From an uncultured Roseateles sp. (GTDB lineage Bacteria > Pseudomonadota > Gammaproteobacteria > Burkholderiales > Burkholderiaceae): a stretch of DNA of 14,189 nt. Position numbers and translations under genes: made by a program. The DNA lies in assembly GCA_946886855.1 (NCBI GenBank), contig CAMPJJ010000123.1, positions 1-14,189 on the forward strand, in the 5' to 3' direction. The notes beneath the pieces were generated by a model. The model saw nothing but the letters and a program-made list of their open reading frames with translations. It was not told the origin of the DNA and searched no databases. Shown piece by piece: positions 7,809 through 14,180 of this stretch (positions are counted from its first letter, which is position 1; every line of letters begins with the position of its first letter).

Positions 7809-7879
7809 AGTCTTGCGTCCAGGCCGGAATCCCGACCCGGACGCTTGTCTTTTGTGCGGCCATCGCCTATTTGTTGGGC

Positions 7880-8710
7880 ATGGCCAGGCCCCTTCGCATC
7901 GAATTCCCCGGCGCCGTCTATCACGTGGCGACGCGCGGCGACGCGCATGTCTTCACCGACGACGAGGACCGCCAGGTGATGCTCGGGCTGATCCAGCAGG
8001 CGGCGGAGCGTTTCGACGCCCAGGTCCTTGCCTACGGACTGGGCCGTGAACACTACGAACTGCTGCTGTTCACGCGGCAGGCCAATCTCTCCCGGCTGAT
8101 GCGCCATCTGAACGGTGTATACACCCAGGCGCACAACCGCCGGCATGGGCAGATCGGGCATGTCTTCCAGGGGCGATTCAAGGCCGTGCTGGTGGACCGC
8201 GAGCATCTGCTGCTGGACGCCTGCCGCTACGTGGAGTTGATCGGCCGGCGCGCCGGGCTGGCCTCGTCGCCGACGGCCTGGCGCTGGAGCAGCCTGCAGG
8301 CGCACGCCGGTCTGGTGACCGCGCCGGACTGGCTGGAGGTCGACGGCCTGTGGACCAACGTCCTGGGCCGCGTGCCGCAGAACGCGGCGGACCGCCGCAA
8401 GGCCGCGCAGCGCTATCAGGCGATCGTGGAAGCCGAACCGGACCTGGACATCTGGACCCAGCTGCGGCATCAGATCTTCCTGGGCGATGCGGCCTTCGTG
8501 CAGCGGACCGTGCGGCTCAGCGAACACCCGCCCCGCACCCCGCGTCCGCGTCGCTGGGGTGACTGGCTCAAATCCAGCGGCAGCCGGGAAGAAGCGCTGT
8601 ATCGCGCGCACACCGAAGGTGGTCAGTCGATGACCGAACTCGCTCGGGAATTGGGACTGTCAGTCTCTCGAGTGAGCCGGCTGATTGCCGGCCATGAGCG
8701 TCAGCGCTGA
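7880..8710 (+). CDS. REP-associated tyrosine transposase (RAYT/Y1_Tnp) family protein with altered HUH motif
   Basis: A 276-residue protein of the IS200-related RAYT family, whose active members cut single-stranded REP DNA using a His-hydrophobic-His metal site and a tyrosine. It starts MARPLRIEFPGAVYHVATRG, the family N-terminus. LNGVYTQAHNRRHG (78-90) and IGHVFQGRFKAVLVD (92-106) are also typical. The HUH block, usually like MPNHYHLLL or MDNHYHLLV, reads GREHYELLL here: His58 remains but the second His is Glu60. The loop after the probable nucleophile Tyr117 (CRYVEL), usually LNPVRAG, reads LIGRRAG. Residues 248-275 (QSMTELARELGLSVSRVSRLIAGHERQR) form a helix-turn-helix. The frame is intact with normal local codon use. 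ATG 7880 is chosen from family alignment; in-frame codons back to 7754 add non-homologous residues. No good ribosome binding site is visible. It is convergent with the next gene, 24 bases apart. Confidence 0.88.
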   Translation: MARPLRIEFPGAVYHVATRGDAHVFTDDEDRQVMLGLIQQAAERFDAQVLAYGLGREHYELLLFTRQANLSRLMRHLNGVYTQAHNRRHGQIGHVFQGRFKAVLVDREHLLLDACRYVELIGRRAGLASSPTAWRWSSLQAHAGLVTAPDWLEVDGLWTNVLGRVPQNAADRRKAAQRYQAIVEAEPDLDIWTQLRHQIFLGDAAFVQRTVRLSEHPPRTPRPRRWGDWLKSSGSREEALYRAHTEGGQSMTELARELGLSVSRVSRLIAGHERQR

Positions 8711-8734
8711 AAAGCGGCTGAAGACTTTGAAGGC

Positions 8735-9211
8735 TCAATGCAGCGCCCGCGCGGGAGCGGCGGGGCAGGCTGCCACTGAATCATCCGATTCGGCCGCCTC
8801 ATTCCAGGCGGCCGTCGTCATGTCGCGGGCGGCGCTCAGCTGATGGCAGAGCTCGGCGACGCCCAGGCCGTCGGCTTCGCCTTCCGGCATCGGCAACGCG
8901 GAGACTTCGCCCGGCAGGTCCGCCAGCGCGCCCAGCAGCTGGAACAGCAGTTCCAGATCCGGCTCGGCGTCCGGCGCCCGTTGCTGGCGAGCCAGCCCCA
9001 GGCTGCGGCACAGGTAGAAGCAGGCTTCCGCCGCCTGATCCGACATCGCGTGCGACATCGCCAGCTGCTCCAGCGATTCGGCCCGGGCCGCCTGGGCGGC
9101 CGGATCGTCCGAGCGGTCCGCCAACGCGTCCAGCGCGGCGGACGCCGGCGCGACGGCGATCCGGTCGTCGTCCTGGGGCAGCAGCGGAGAAGCGGTCTTG
9201 GAGTTCGCCAT
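8735..9211 (-). CDS. Hypothetical protein, Ala/Asp/Glu-rich, 158 residues
   Basis: I do not recognise this protein. It is acidic and Ala-rich, with no signal peptide, membrane segment or known motif. The first 40 residues look disordered (MANSKTASPLLPQDDDRIAV). Likely helices lie at about 43-76 (ESLEQLAMSHAMSDQAAEACFYLCRS), 84-99 (PDLELLFQLLGALADL) and 115-141 (LGVAELCHQLSAARDMTTAAWNEA). Four Cys are present at 64, 68, 122 and 149 without a clear metal-binding pattern. The helical part is vaguely TPR-like in spacing, but I would not call it. The minus frame is preferred over an open plus-strand frame here because it gives ordinary amino-acid composition while the plus frame is Arg/Gln-rich. 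The ATG at 9211 lacks a strong ribosome binding site. It lies downstream of glmU on the same strand but 195 bases away, behind a cluster of inverted repeats, so it is probably transcribed separately. Confidence 0.65.
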   Translation of the reverse strand: MANSKTASPLLPQDDDRIAVAPASAALDALADRSDDPAAQAARAESLEQLAMSHAMSDQAAEACFYLCRSLGLARQQRAPDAEPDLELLFQLLGALADLPGEVSALPMPEGEADGLGVAELCHQLSAARDMTTAAWNEAAESDDSVAACPAAPARALH

Positions 9212-9279
9212 GAGAGTTCAGCTGGGGAACAGCGGTTCAGCCAATCAACGAAGCAGATGCTAGGCAGCTACCGGCAAAC

Positions 9280-9315
9280 GCGCCTCCCACAGCTCGGGGG
9301 GAACCCCCGAGGCGC
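9280..9315. repeat. G-run hairpin with competing outer stem
   Basis: CTCGGGGG (9293-9300), loop GAA, CCCCCGAG (9304-9311) form an 8-bp stem. An alternative 7-bp outer stem pairs GCGCCTC (9280-9286) with GAGGCGC (9309-9315) and shares the GAG at 9309-9311. The five G-C inner pairs can persist in both forms. It lies upstream of the 158-residue gene and downstream of glmU on their shared strand. Confidence 0.5.
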
Positions 9316-9331
9316 AAGCACCCGGGAGGCC

Positions 9332-9345
9332 GGTTCACGTGAACC
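9332..9345. promoter_or_regulatory. 14-bp perfect palindrome GGTTCACGTGAACC (candidate operator)
   Basis: GGTTCACGTGAACC reads identically on both strands with no central gap, the form expected for a dimeric DNA-binding protein. It lies 121 bases upstream of the start of the 158-residue gene. No -10 or -35 that I trust is visible next to it, so its role is inferred from symmetry only. Confidence 0.35.
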
Positions 9346-9362
9346 TGTCACACTTCGTGACA
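9346..9362. repeat. Short inverted repeat TGTCAC-N5-GTGACA
   Basis: TGTCAC (9346-9351) and GTGACA (9357-9362) pair around ACTTC. The repeat abuts the 14-bp palindrome directly. It may be a second operator half-site pair or part of a structured 3' end of the glmU transcript. Confidence 0.4.
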
Positions 9363-9366
9363 CGAA

Positions 9367-9387
9367 CAGCCCCAAGCTTAAGGGCTG
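9367..9387 (-). terminator. glmU: Hairpin after glmU (weak terminator candidate)
   Basis: CAGCCC (9367-9372) and GGGCTG (9382-9387) pair around CAAGCTTAA, 19 bases beyond the glmU stop codon at 9407. No T-run follows on the minus strand, so intrinsic termination would be weak. Together with the neighbouring inverted repeats it probably marks the 3' end of the glmU transcript. Confidence 0.35.
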
Positions 9388-9406
9388 ACTCGCCGATTTG
9401 GGTGAA

Positions 9407-10789
9407 TCACTTCGCCTTCTTGGGACGGCTCCAGCCCGAAATCACGGTTTGTCGGCCCCGCGCCACAGCCAGGCCGCCCGGTTCGACGTCCTTGGTGATG
9501 GTCGAACCGCCGCCGATGGTGGCGCCCTCGCCCAGCGTGACCGGGGCCACCAGCACGCAGTTCGAGCCGACGTGGACGTCCGCGCCGATGGTGGTGCGGT
9601 GCTTGTTGGCGCCGTCGTAGTTGGCGGTGATGCTGCCGGCGCCGTAGTTGACGCGCTCGCCCACGGTCGCGTCGCCCAGGTAGGCCAGGTGGTTGGCCTT
9701 GGCGCCCTTGGCCAGCGTCGAGTTCTTCACCTCGACGAAGTTGCCGATGTGGACCTCCGCGCCCAGCTGGGCGCCCGGACGCAGCCGCGCGAACGGGCCG
9801 ATCAGCGCGCCCTCGCCGACGCTGGCGCCGGCGGCCTCGCCGTCGATGTGGGTGAACTCGTGGATGCGGGCGTTCGCGGCGATCGTCGCGTTGCGGATCA
9901 CACAGTTCGCGCCGATGCGCACGCCGTCGCCCAGCGTCACCTGGCCTTCGAAGACGCAGTTGACGTCGATCTCGACGTCCTTGCCGCAGTCCAGCGTGCC
10001 GCGCAGGTCGAAGCGCGACGGGTCGGCGAGACGGACGCCGGCCGTCATCAGCGCCTCGGCCTGGACGAGCTGGAAGCGGCGTTCGAGCTGGGCCAGCTGC
10101 GACGGGCTGTTGACGCCCAGCACCTCGGTTTCGTCCCGCGTCTTCACGCCGACCACGGAGACGCCCTCGGCCACGGCCATCGCGACGATGTCGGTCAGGT
10201 AGTACTCGCCCTGCGCGTTGTTGTTGTCCAGCCGGCCGACCCAGCGCTTCAGCGCCTCGGTCGGCGCGGCCATGATGCCGGTGTAGCACTCGCGGATGCC
10301 GCGCTGCGCGTCGCTGGCGTCCTTGTGCTCGACGATCGCCTTGACCTGGTCGCCGGCATCGCCGCCTCGGATGATGCGGCCGTAGCCGGTCGGGTCGGCG
10401 TACTCGATGGTCAGCAGCACGAGCTGGTCGCCGCCGCAGGCCTCGACCAGCGCGCGCGTCGTCGCGGTGCTGATGAGCGGGGTGTCGCCGCTCAGGATCA
10501 GCGTGGTGCCGCCGGCGACCAGCGCCGGGATCGTCTGCTGGATCGCATGGCCGGTGCCGAGTTGCGGCTCCTGGCGCACGAAGCGCAGGCCCTCGCCGCC
10601 GACGGCGGCCTCGACCTGGTCGGCGCCATGGCCGGTGATGACGATGCGGGCGTCCGCCGCCAGCGCGGCGGTGTTGCCGAGCACGTGCTGGAGCAGCCCG
10701 CGGCCGGCCAGCTTGTGCAGCACCTTGGGCAGGCTGGATTTCATGCGGGTGCCCTTGCCCGCGGCCATGACGACGATGTTCAGCGACAT
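9407..10789 (-). CDS. glmU: Bifunctional UDP-N-acetylglucosamine pyrophosphorylase / glucosamine-1-phosphate N-acetyltransferase
   Basis: Cytoplasmic enzyme that acetylates glucosamine-1-phosphate and then joins it to UTP, making UDP-GlcNAc for peptidoglycan and lipopolysaccharide. At 460 residues it matches the family length. The N-terminal nucleotidyltransferase (about 1-230) shows AAGKGTRMKSSLPKVLHKL at 9-27, the QLGTGHA block at 76-82, GDTPL at 101-105 with metal-binding Asp102, and DPTGYGRI at 132-139. The linker has VNSPSQLAQLERR at 226-238. The C-terminal left-handed beta-helix (about 255-460) shows hexapeptide repeats, the catalytic His367 in KANHLAYLGD, and NYGAGSITANYDG at 381-393. 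The ATG at 10789 is right for the family, but the bases before it (CTTCTT) are not a ribosome binding site. A 9-bp inverted repeat and a -10-like GATAAT lie just upstream. The partner glmS, often adjacent in Burkholderiales, is not in the window. Confidence 0.98.
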   Translation of the reverse strand: MSLNIVVMAAGKGTRMKSSLPKVLHKLAGRGLLQHVLGNTAALAADARIVITGHGADQVEAAVGGEGLRFVRQEPQLGTGHAIQQTIPALVAGGTTLILSGDTPLISTATTRALVEACGGDQLVLLTIEYADPTGYGRIIRGGDAGDQVKAIVEHKDASDAQRGIRECYTGIMAAPTEALKRWVGRLDNNNAQGEYYLTDIVAMAVAEGVSVVGVKTRDETEVLGVNSPSQLAQLERRFQLVQAEALMTAGVRLADPSRFDLRGTLDCGKDVEIDVNCVFEGQVTLGDGVRIGANCVIRNATIAANARIHEFTHIDGEAAGASVGEGALIGPFARLRPGAQLGAEVHIGNFVEVKNSTLAKGAKANHLAYLGDATVGERVNYGAGSITANYDGANKHRTTIGADVHVGSNCVLVAPVTLGEGATIGGGSTITKDVEPGGLAVARGRQTVISGWSRPKKAK

Positions 10790-10795
10790 AAGAAG

Positions 10796-10830
10796 AATCG
10801 CGGTTCCCTGTTGGAGAGACCGCGATTATC
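10796..10830 (-). promoter_or_regulatory. glmU: Candidate glmU promoter -10 with overlapping 9-bp inverted repeat
   Basis: On the minus strand GATAAT (10830-10825) matches the -10 consensus at five of six positions; no good -35 is present. The inverted repeat AATCGCGGT (10796-10804) and ACCGCGATT (10819-10827), with a 14-base spacer, overlaps that -10 and ends seven bases before the start codon. If transcription starts near 10818, only one arm is in the mRNA, which favours a DNA operator over an RNA hairpin. If it starts further upstream, the stem would sit where a ribosome binding site should be. Confidence 0.35.
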
Positions 10831-10920
10831 GGGGTCGCCCGCGACGCGCCTGACGGCGTCGCGGTGACCGGTTGTCGCCGCTTGCGGGTGCCGGCCGGCG
10901 CCCGCGGGCAGGCGCGCGTC

Positions 10921-11562
10921 CTACCTTGACGGCGTCAGCGGCACGCTCACCCGGTGCGGCTCGGGGCGCGTCTGCGGGAAGTCGGCCAGCGAGGCCTCGA
11001 AGAGCGCGCCGAAGAGTTCCTTGCCGCCCTCGGTGAGGCCGTCGTTGGAGGCGCGCGCCTCATACAGCGGCTCGTTGGTCTTGCGGTCGCGCAGCAGCAT
11101 GGCGACCTCGCGGTCGTAGCGGCGCTCCATCATCGGATCCATCGGGTACGAATAGCCCCAGCGGCTGTAGTACGGGCGCCAGGCCGGACCGTAGCGCCAG
11201 CCCCAGTAGCTGCCGTTCCAGCGCCACCACAGCGGGTCGTCCCACGGGGCGGGGCCGGAGCGGCTGACGCGCGCGCCCAGCGACACGACGACGTCGGCCG
11301 CCTTCGCGTCGGCGGACTCGGTGAAGCCCGCCTTCAGCAGCGCGCCACGGGCGGCCTCCTCGAGCGAAGCCTGGCTGGCCTCGTTGCGCTGCTGGGACGG
11401 CAGCCGCTCGAAGGCGAAGGTGCCGGGCTGCCGGCCCGCCGGCCAGCTGCCGAAGGTCTGCGCATCGGCGGTGACGGTGTTCAGGGCTGCGCAGCCGGTG
11501 AGCGCCAGCGCGGCCGCCGCGCCCAGGCTCAGCAGGGCGACTCGACGATTCAAGGTGAACAT
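10921..11562 (-). CDS. DUF4136 domain lipoprotein
   Basis: A 213-residue predicted lipoprotein of the DUF4136 family, whose function is unknown. The N-terminus (MFTLNRRVALLSLGAAAALA, then LTGC) gives a lipobox with lipidation at Cys24. The next residue is Ala, so outer-membrane sorting is expected. The mature domain follows the DUF4136 layout: ADAQTFGSWPAGRQPGTFAF, a helix EEAARGALLKAGFTES, ADVVVSLGARV, and near the end VAMLLRDRKTNEPLYEARASNDG. Residues 107-140 are an aromatic-rich insertion (WDDPLWWRWNGSYWGWRYG and onward) with many Trp and Tyr. The ATG at 11562 has GGAGG five bases upstream, the strongest ribosome binding site in the window. It lies 131 bases upstream of glmU and 163 bases downstream of ttcA, all on the same strand. 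Confidence 0.9.
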   Translation of the reverse strand: MFTLNRRVALLSLGAAAALALTGCAALNTVTADAQTFGSWPAGRQPGTFAFERLPSQQRNEASQASLEEAARGALLKAGFTESADAKAADVVVSLGARVSRSGPAPWDDPLWWRWNGSYWGWRYGPAWRPYYSRWGYSYPMDPMMERRYDREVAMLLRDRKTNEPLYEARASNDGLTEGGKELFGALFEASLADFPQTRPEPHRVSVPLTPSR

Positions 11563-11634
11563 GGGGACCTCCAGTCGGATACCGCTCGGGGTCGTCGTCC
11601 AGGGCAGGCGCCGCTCCCGGTGACGCCCCGTCCG

Positions 11635-11651
11635 ACGCCGACGTGCGGCGT
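11635..11651. repeat. Short hairpin between ttcA and the DUF4136 gene
   Basis: ACGCCG (11635-11640), loop ACGTG, CGGCGT (11646-11651). It may contribute to ending the folB-ttcA transcript, but it has no T-tract and lies 75 bases beyond the ttcA stop. Confidence 0.3.
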
Positions 11652-11725
11652 GACAGAGCAACGATTGTGGCCCCAGCCGGTTGACCCGCGCGTGCGGAGG
11701 ACGTGACGGCGCGGTAAACCTGTGT

Positions 11726-12742
11726 TCAGTCGGCGGCCGAGTAGGCCTCGCCCGCGTCGTCGACGGGGGCCGGGACTTGCCCCCTGGCCCCCGGGCGGAC
11801 GAAGTTGACGACGCCGGCGGCCGGCGCCGGGGTACCGCACTGCTCATCCTCGTCGAAGGCGATGTCGCCGTCGGCCACCGGGGCGCCGGTGGCCTTGATC
11901 GTCTGGAACGGGAACAGCTCGCGGTCCATCATGTGCGAGGTCACGATGTTGCCCATCGCGGTGAACATGTTGTCCACGCGGCCCGGGAAGCGCTTGTCCC
12001 AGTCCTGCAGCATGGCCTTGACGGTGGCGCGCTGCAGGTTGGGCTGGCTGCCGCACAGGTTGCACGGGATGATGGGGAACTCGCGGTGCTCGGCCCAGCG
12101 CTCCAGGTCCGATTCCTTCACGTAGGCCAGCGGCCGGATGACGACGTTCTTGCCGTCGTCGCTGACCAGCTTGGCGGGCATGCCCTTCATGCGGCTGCCG
12201 AAGAACATGTTCAGCATCAGCGTGGTGACGATGTCGTCGCGGTGGTGACCCAGCGCGATCTTGGTCGCGCCGAGCTCGCCCGCCACGCGGTACAGGATGC
12301 CGCGGCGCAGGCGCGAGCACAGCGAGCAGGTCGTCTTGCCCTCGGGCACGAGTCGCTTGACGATGGAATAGGTGTCCTGCTCCTCGATGTGGAAGTCCAC
12401 GCCGCGCGACTTCAGGTAGGCGGGCAGGATGTCCTCGGGGAAGCCGGGCTGCTTCTGGTCGAGGTTGACGGCCACGATGCTGAACTTGATCGGCGCGCGG
12501 TCGCGCAGGTTGATCAGGATGTCCAGCAGCGAATAGCTGTCCTTGCCGCCGGACACGCAGACCATGACCTTGTCGCCGTCCTCGATCATGTTGAAGTCGC
12601 CGATCGCCTGGCCGACCTGGCGGTGCAGGCGCTTGGAGAGCTTGTTCATCTCGTGCGCGTGCTTCTTCGCGGCCTCGGAGGCCTGGATGGCCTCGGCGGC
12701 GTTGTCGATGGCGATGTCGGTGGAAAGGATTTCGGTTGTCAT
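11726..12742 (-). CDS. ttcA: tRNA 2-thiocytidine(32) synthetase TtcA
   Basis: ATP-dependent iron-sulfur enzyme that thiolates C32 in certain tRNAs, acting in the cytoplasm. From the ATG at 12742 it has 338 residues. The PP-loop SGGKDS lies at 64-69 and binds ATP. Cysteines in CSLC (139, 142) and CNLC (227, 230) supply ligands for the [4Fe-4S] cluster, of which three are used in characterised TtcA. Family blocks [18 protein letters not shown] and [15 protein letters not shown] are present. The last 45 or so residues (from about residue 294) are an acidic, Pro/Ala-rich tail beyond the conserved core. The ATG at 12742 is preferred over the in-frame GTG at 12760 because GGTGA lies four bases upstream and only four bases separate it from the stop of the folB fusion gene. 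Co-translation with that gene is likely. Confidence 0.96.
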   Translation of the reverse strand: MTTEILSTDIAIDNAAEAIQASEAAKKHAHEMNKLSKRLHRQVGQAIGDFNMIEDGDKVMVCVSGGKDSYSLLDILINLRDRAPIKFSIVAVNLDQKQPGFPEDILPAYLKSRGVDFHIEEQDTYSIVKRLVPEGKTTCSLCSRLRRGILYRVAGELGATKIALGHHRDDIVTTLMLNMFFGSRMKGMPAKLVSDDGKNVVIRPLAYVKESDLERWAEHREFPIIPCNLCGSQPNLQRATVKAMLQDWDKRFPGRVDNMFTAMGNIVTSHMMDRELFPFQTIKATGAPVADGDIAFDEDEQCGTPAPAAGVVNFVRPGARGQVPAPVDDAGEAYSAAD

Positions 12743-12746
12743 GGGA

Positions 12747-14180
12747 TCACCACTGGCCACATTCGGCAGAGATTGCGACTTGGCAGTCGGGGAAGATTTC
12801 GAGCTTGGTCACCTTGATGCGCACGCCCACCACGCCGGGCAGCTTCATGAGCCGGACGGAGAGCTTGCCCAGCAGGGCTTCGAGCAGGTCGGTGTGTTCC
12901 GCGGTGCACTCGTCGATGATGATGGTGCGCACACGGCGGTAGTCGAGCACGTGGCCGATGTCGGCGTCGCGCGAGACGATGGTCTGGGCGCCGAGGTTGA
13001 TCTCGGCGTCGACGAGGATCGGTTGCGGGCCTTCGCGCTCGACGTCGAGCACGCCGAGGTTGGCGCCGAAGCGCAGCCCGTTGATGTGGATGACCTGGCG
13101 GTTGTTGCGACGCAGCGCCGGCGGCGGTTGCGATTCGCGCAGCGGGCGCAGGAAGGCCTCGATCTGCTTGGCCGCGACGACGCCGTCGCCCAGCGCCGTC
13201 TGCACGCAGGGATGCTGGCGGCCGCTGGCGTCGCCGGCGACGAACAGCCCGAGGACGCCGAAGCGCGGTTCATCGCGGAAGGGCTGCGAGGGCGCGGTGA
13301 CGCCGGCGCGCTGCAGCGCATCGGCGACGAGCAGCCAGGCGGACGGCGCGGGCTCGTAGCCGAGCAGCACGGCGACGTGGTCGAAGCGCTCTTCGCCGTA
13401 GGCCTTGGACGTGACGGTCACGCCCTCCGGAGAAGCGGTCACCGCGGTCGGCAGAGACTGGGCGGGTCGGCGACGCAGGCCGTTCACGCCGTCGAGCTGC
13501 TGGATCAGGTGGCTCTGCGCGCGCCATTCGGAACGCGACCACAGCGTCACCGCATGACCGCGGCCGGCGAGGTACAGCGCGTTCTCGATGGCGTTGTCCC
13601 CGCCGCCGAGCAGCAGCACCTTGCCTGGCGGCAGGCGGTCGCGCACGGCGGTCAGCTCGATGGCGTCGAGCACGCGATCGTGGCGGTCCCCTTCGGGATA
13701 GAGCGGCGACGGATGACGCGGGGTCAGGCCGGTGGCGAGCAGCAGCGACCGCGCCCTCAACGGGCGCAGGCCGCCGCCGAGGGTGGGTCCGGCGGGGTCG
13801 GCGCTGTCTCCGGCCTGCGCGGCGAAGGCCGGGCCGCCGTCGAGGTAGAGGGTCCAGCCCTGTTCGGCCTGCCAGTCGAGGGTGTGGACCGTCTGGCCGA
13901 GCAGCGTGTGCACGCCGGGCTGGGCGCTGGCGTGGCGGGCGTAGCGCTCGCCCAGTTCGGCGAGCGATTCGCCGGGCGCGCCGAGCAGCCAGTCCTGCTG
14001 GTAATCGAGGGGTCGCAGGCTGTCGCACAGGCGCGGGGCGCGTTCGATCAGCACGACGCTCAATCCCAGCTGCGTCAGCCAGCTCGCGGCACTGCAGCCG
14101 GCCGGACCGCCGCCGATGATGGCGGCGTCGACGAGCGCGGGCAGGCGGGCGGGCAGTCGGTCTGGCGTGGGCTGGGACAT
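12747..14180 (-). CDS. FAD-dependent oxidoreductase fused to dihydroneopterin aldolase (FolB)
   Basis: A 477-residue two-domain protein. Residues 1-345 or so form a thioredoxin-reductase-like flavoprotein: FAD motif [12 protein letters not shown] (21-32) with VVLIER (42-47), NAD(P) motif [15 protein letters not shown] (190-204), and the second FAD motif [10 protein letters not shown] then [12 protein letters not shown] (311-337). It has no CxxC redox pair, so it is not a classical thioredoxin reductase. Residues 360-477 are a complete FolB domain ([18 protein letters not shown]) with the expected active-site residues: Glu381, Tyr414 in VLDYRRV, Glu434 in LLEALLGK and Lys459 in VTK. FolB cleaves 7,8-dihydroneopterin in folate synthesis. 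No in-frame ATG or GTG lies near the domain junction (about 13103-13130), so a hidden separate folB start is unlikely. The start at 14180 gives a normal Rossmann N-terminus; only nine bases precede it here. ttcA follows after four bases. Confidence 0.9.
   Translation of the reverse strand: MSQPTPDRLPARLPALVDAAIIGGGPAGCSAASWLTQLGLSVVLIERAPRLCDSLRPLDYQQDWLLGAPGESLAELGERYARHASAQPGVHTLLGQTVHTLDWQAEQGWTLYLDGGPAFAAQAGDSADPAGPTLGGGLRPLRARSLLLATGLTPRHPSPLYPEGDRHDRVLDAIELTAVRDRLPPGKVLLLGGGDNAIENALYLAGRGHAVTLWSRSEWRAQSHLIQQLDGVNGLRRRPAQSLPTAVTASPEGVTVTSKAYGEERFDHVAVLLGYEPAPSAWLLVADALQRAGVTAPSQPFRDEPRFGVLGLFVAGDASGRQHPCVQTALGDGVVAAKQIEAFLRPLRESQPPPALRRNNRQVIHINGLRFGANLGVLDVEREGPQPILVDAEINLGAQTIVSRDADIGHVLDYRRVRTIIIDECTAEHTDLLEALLGKLSVRLMKLPGVVGVRIKVTKLEIFPDCQVAISAECGQW

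Noticed and set aside
7754..7879. Upstream extension of the RAYT-like frame
   Set aside because: Family members begin at MARPLRIEFPG; the added 42 residues have no similarity and cover the GGGGTC-box region.
8843..9388. Plus-strand open frame of 181 codons opposite the 158-residue gene
   Set aside because: Arg/Gln-rich composition and it runs through the inverted-repeat cluster; the minus-strand frame has normal protein composition.
9398..10867. Plus-strand open frame (489 codons) opposite glmU
   Set aside because: Antisense to an unmistakable glmU; composition dominated by Ala, Val, Asp, Arg and His with no domain.
12743..12760. GTG start at 12760 for ttcA
   Set aside because: It would overlap the folB-fusion stop and lacks a suitable ribosome binding site; the ATG at 12742 has one.
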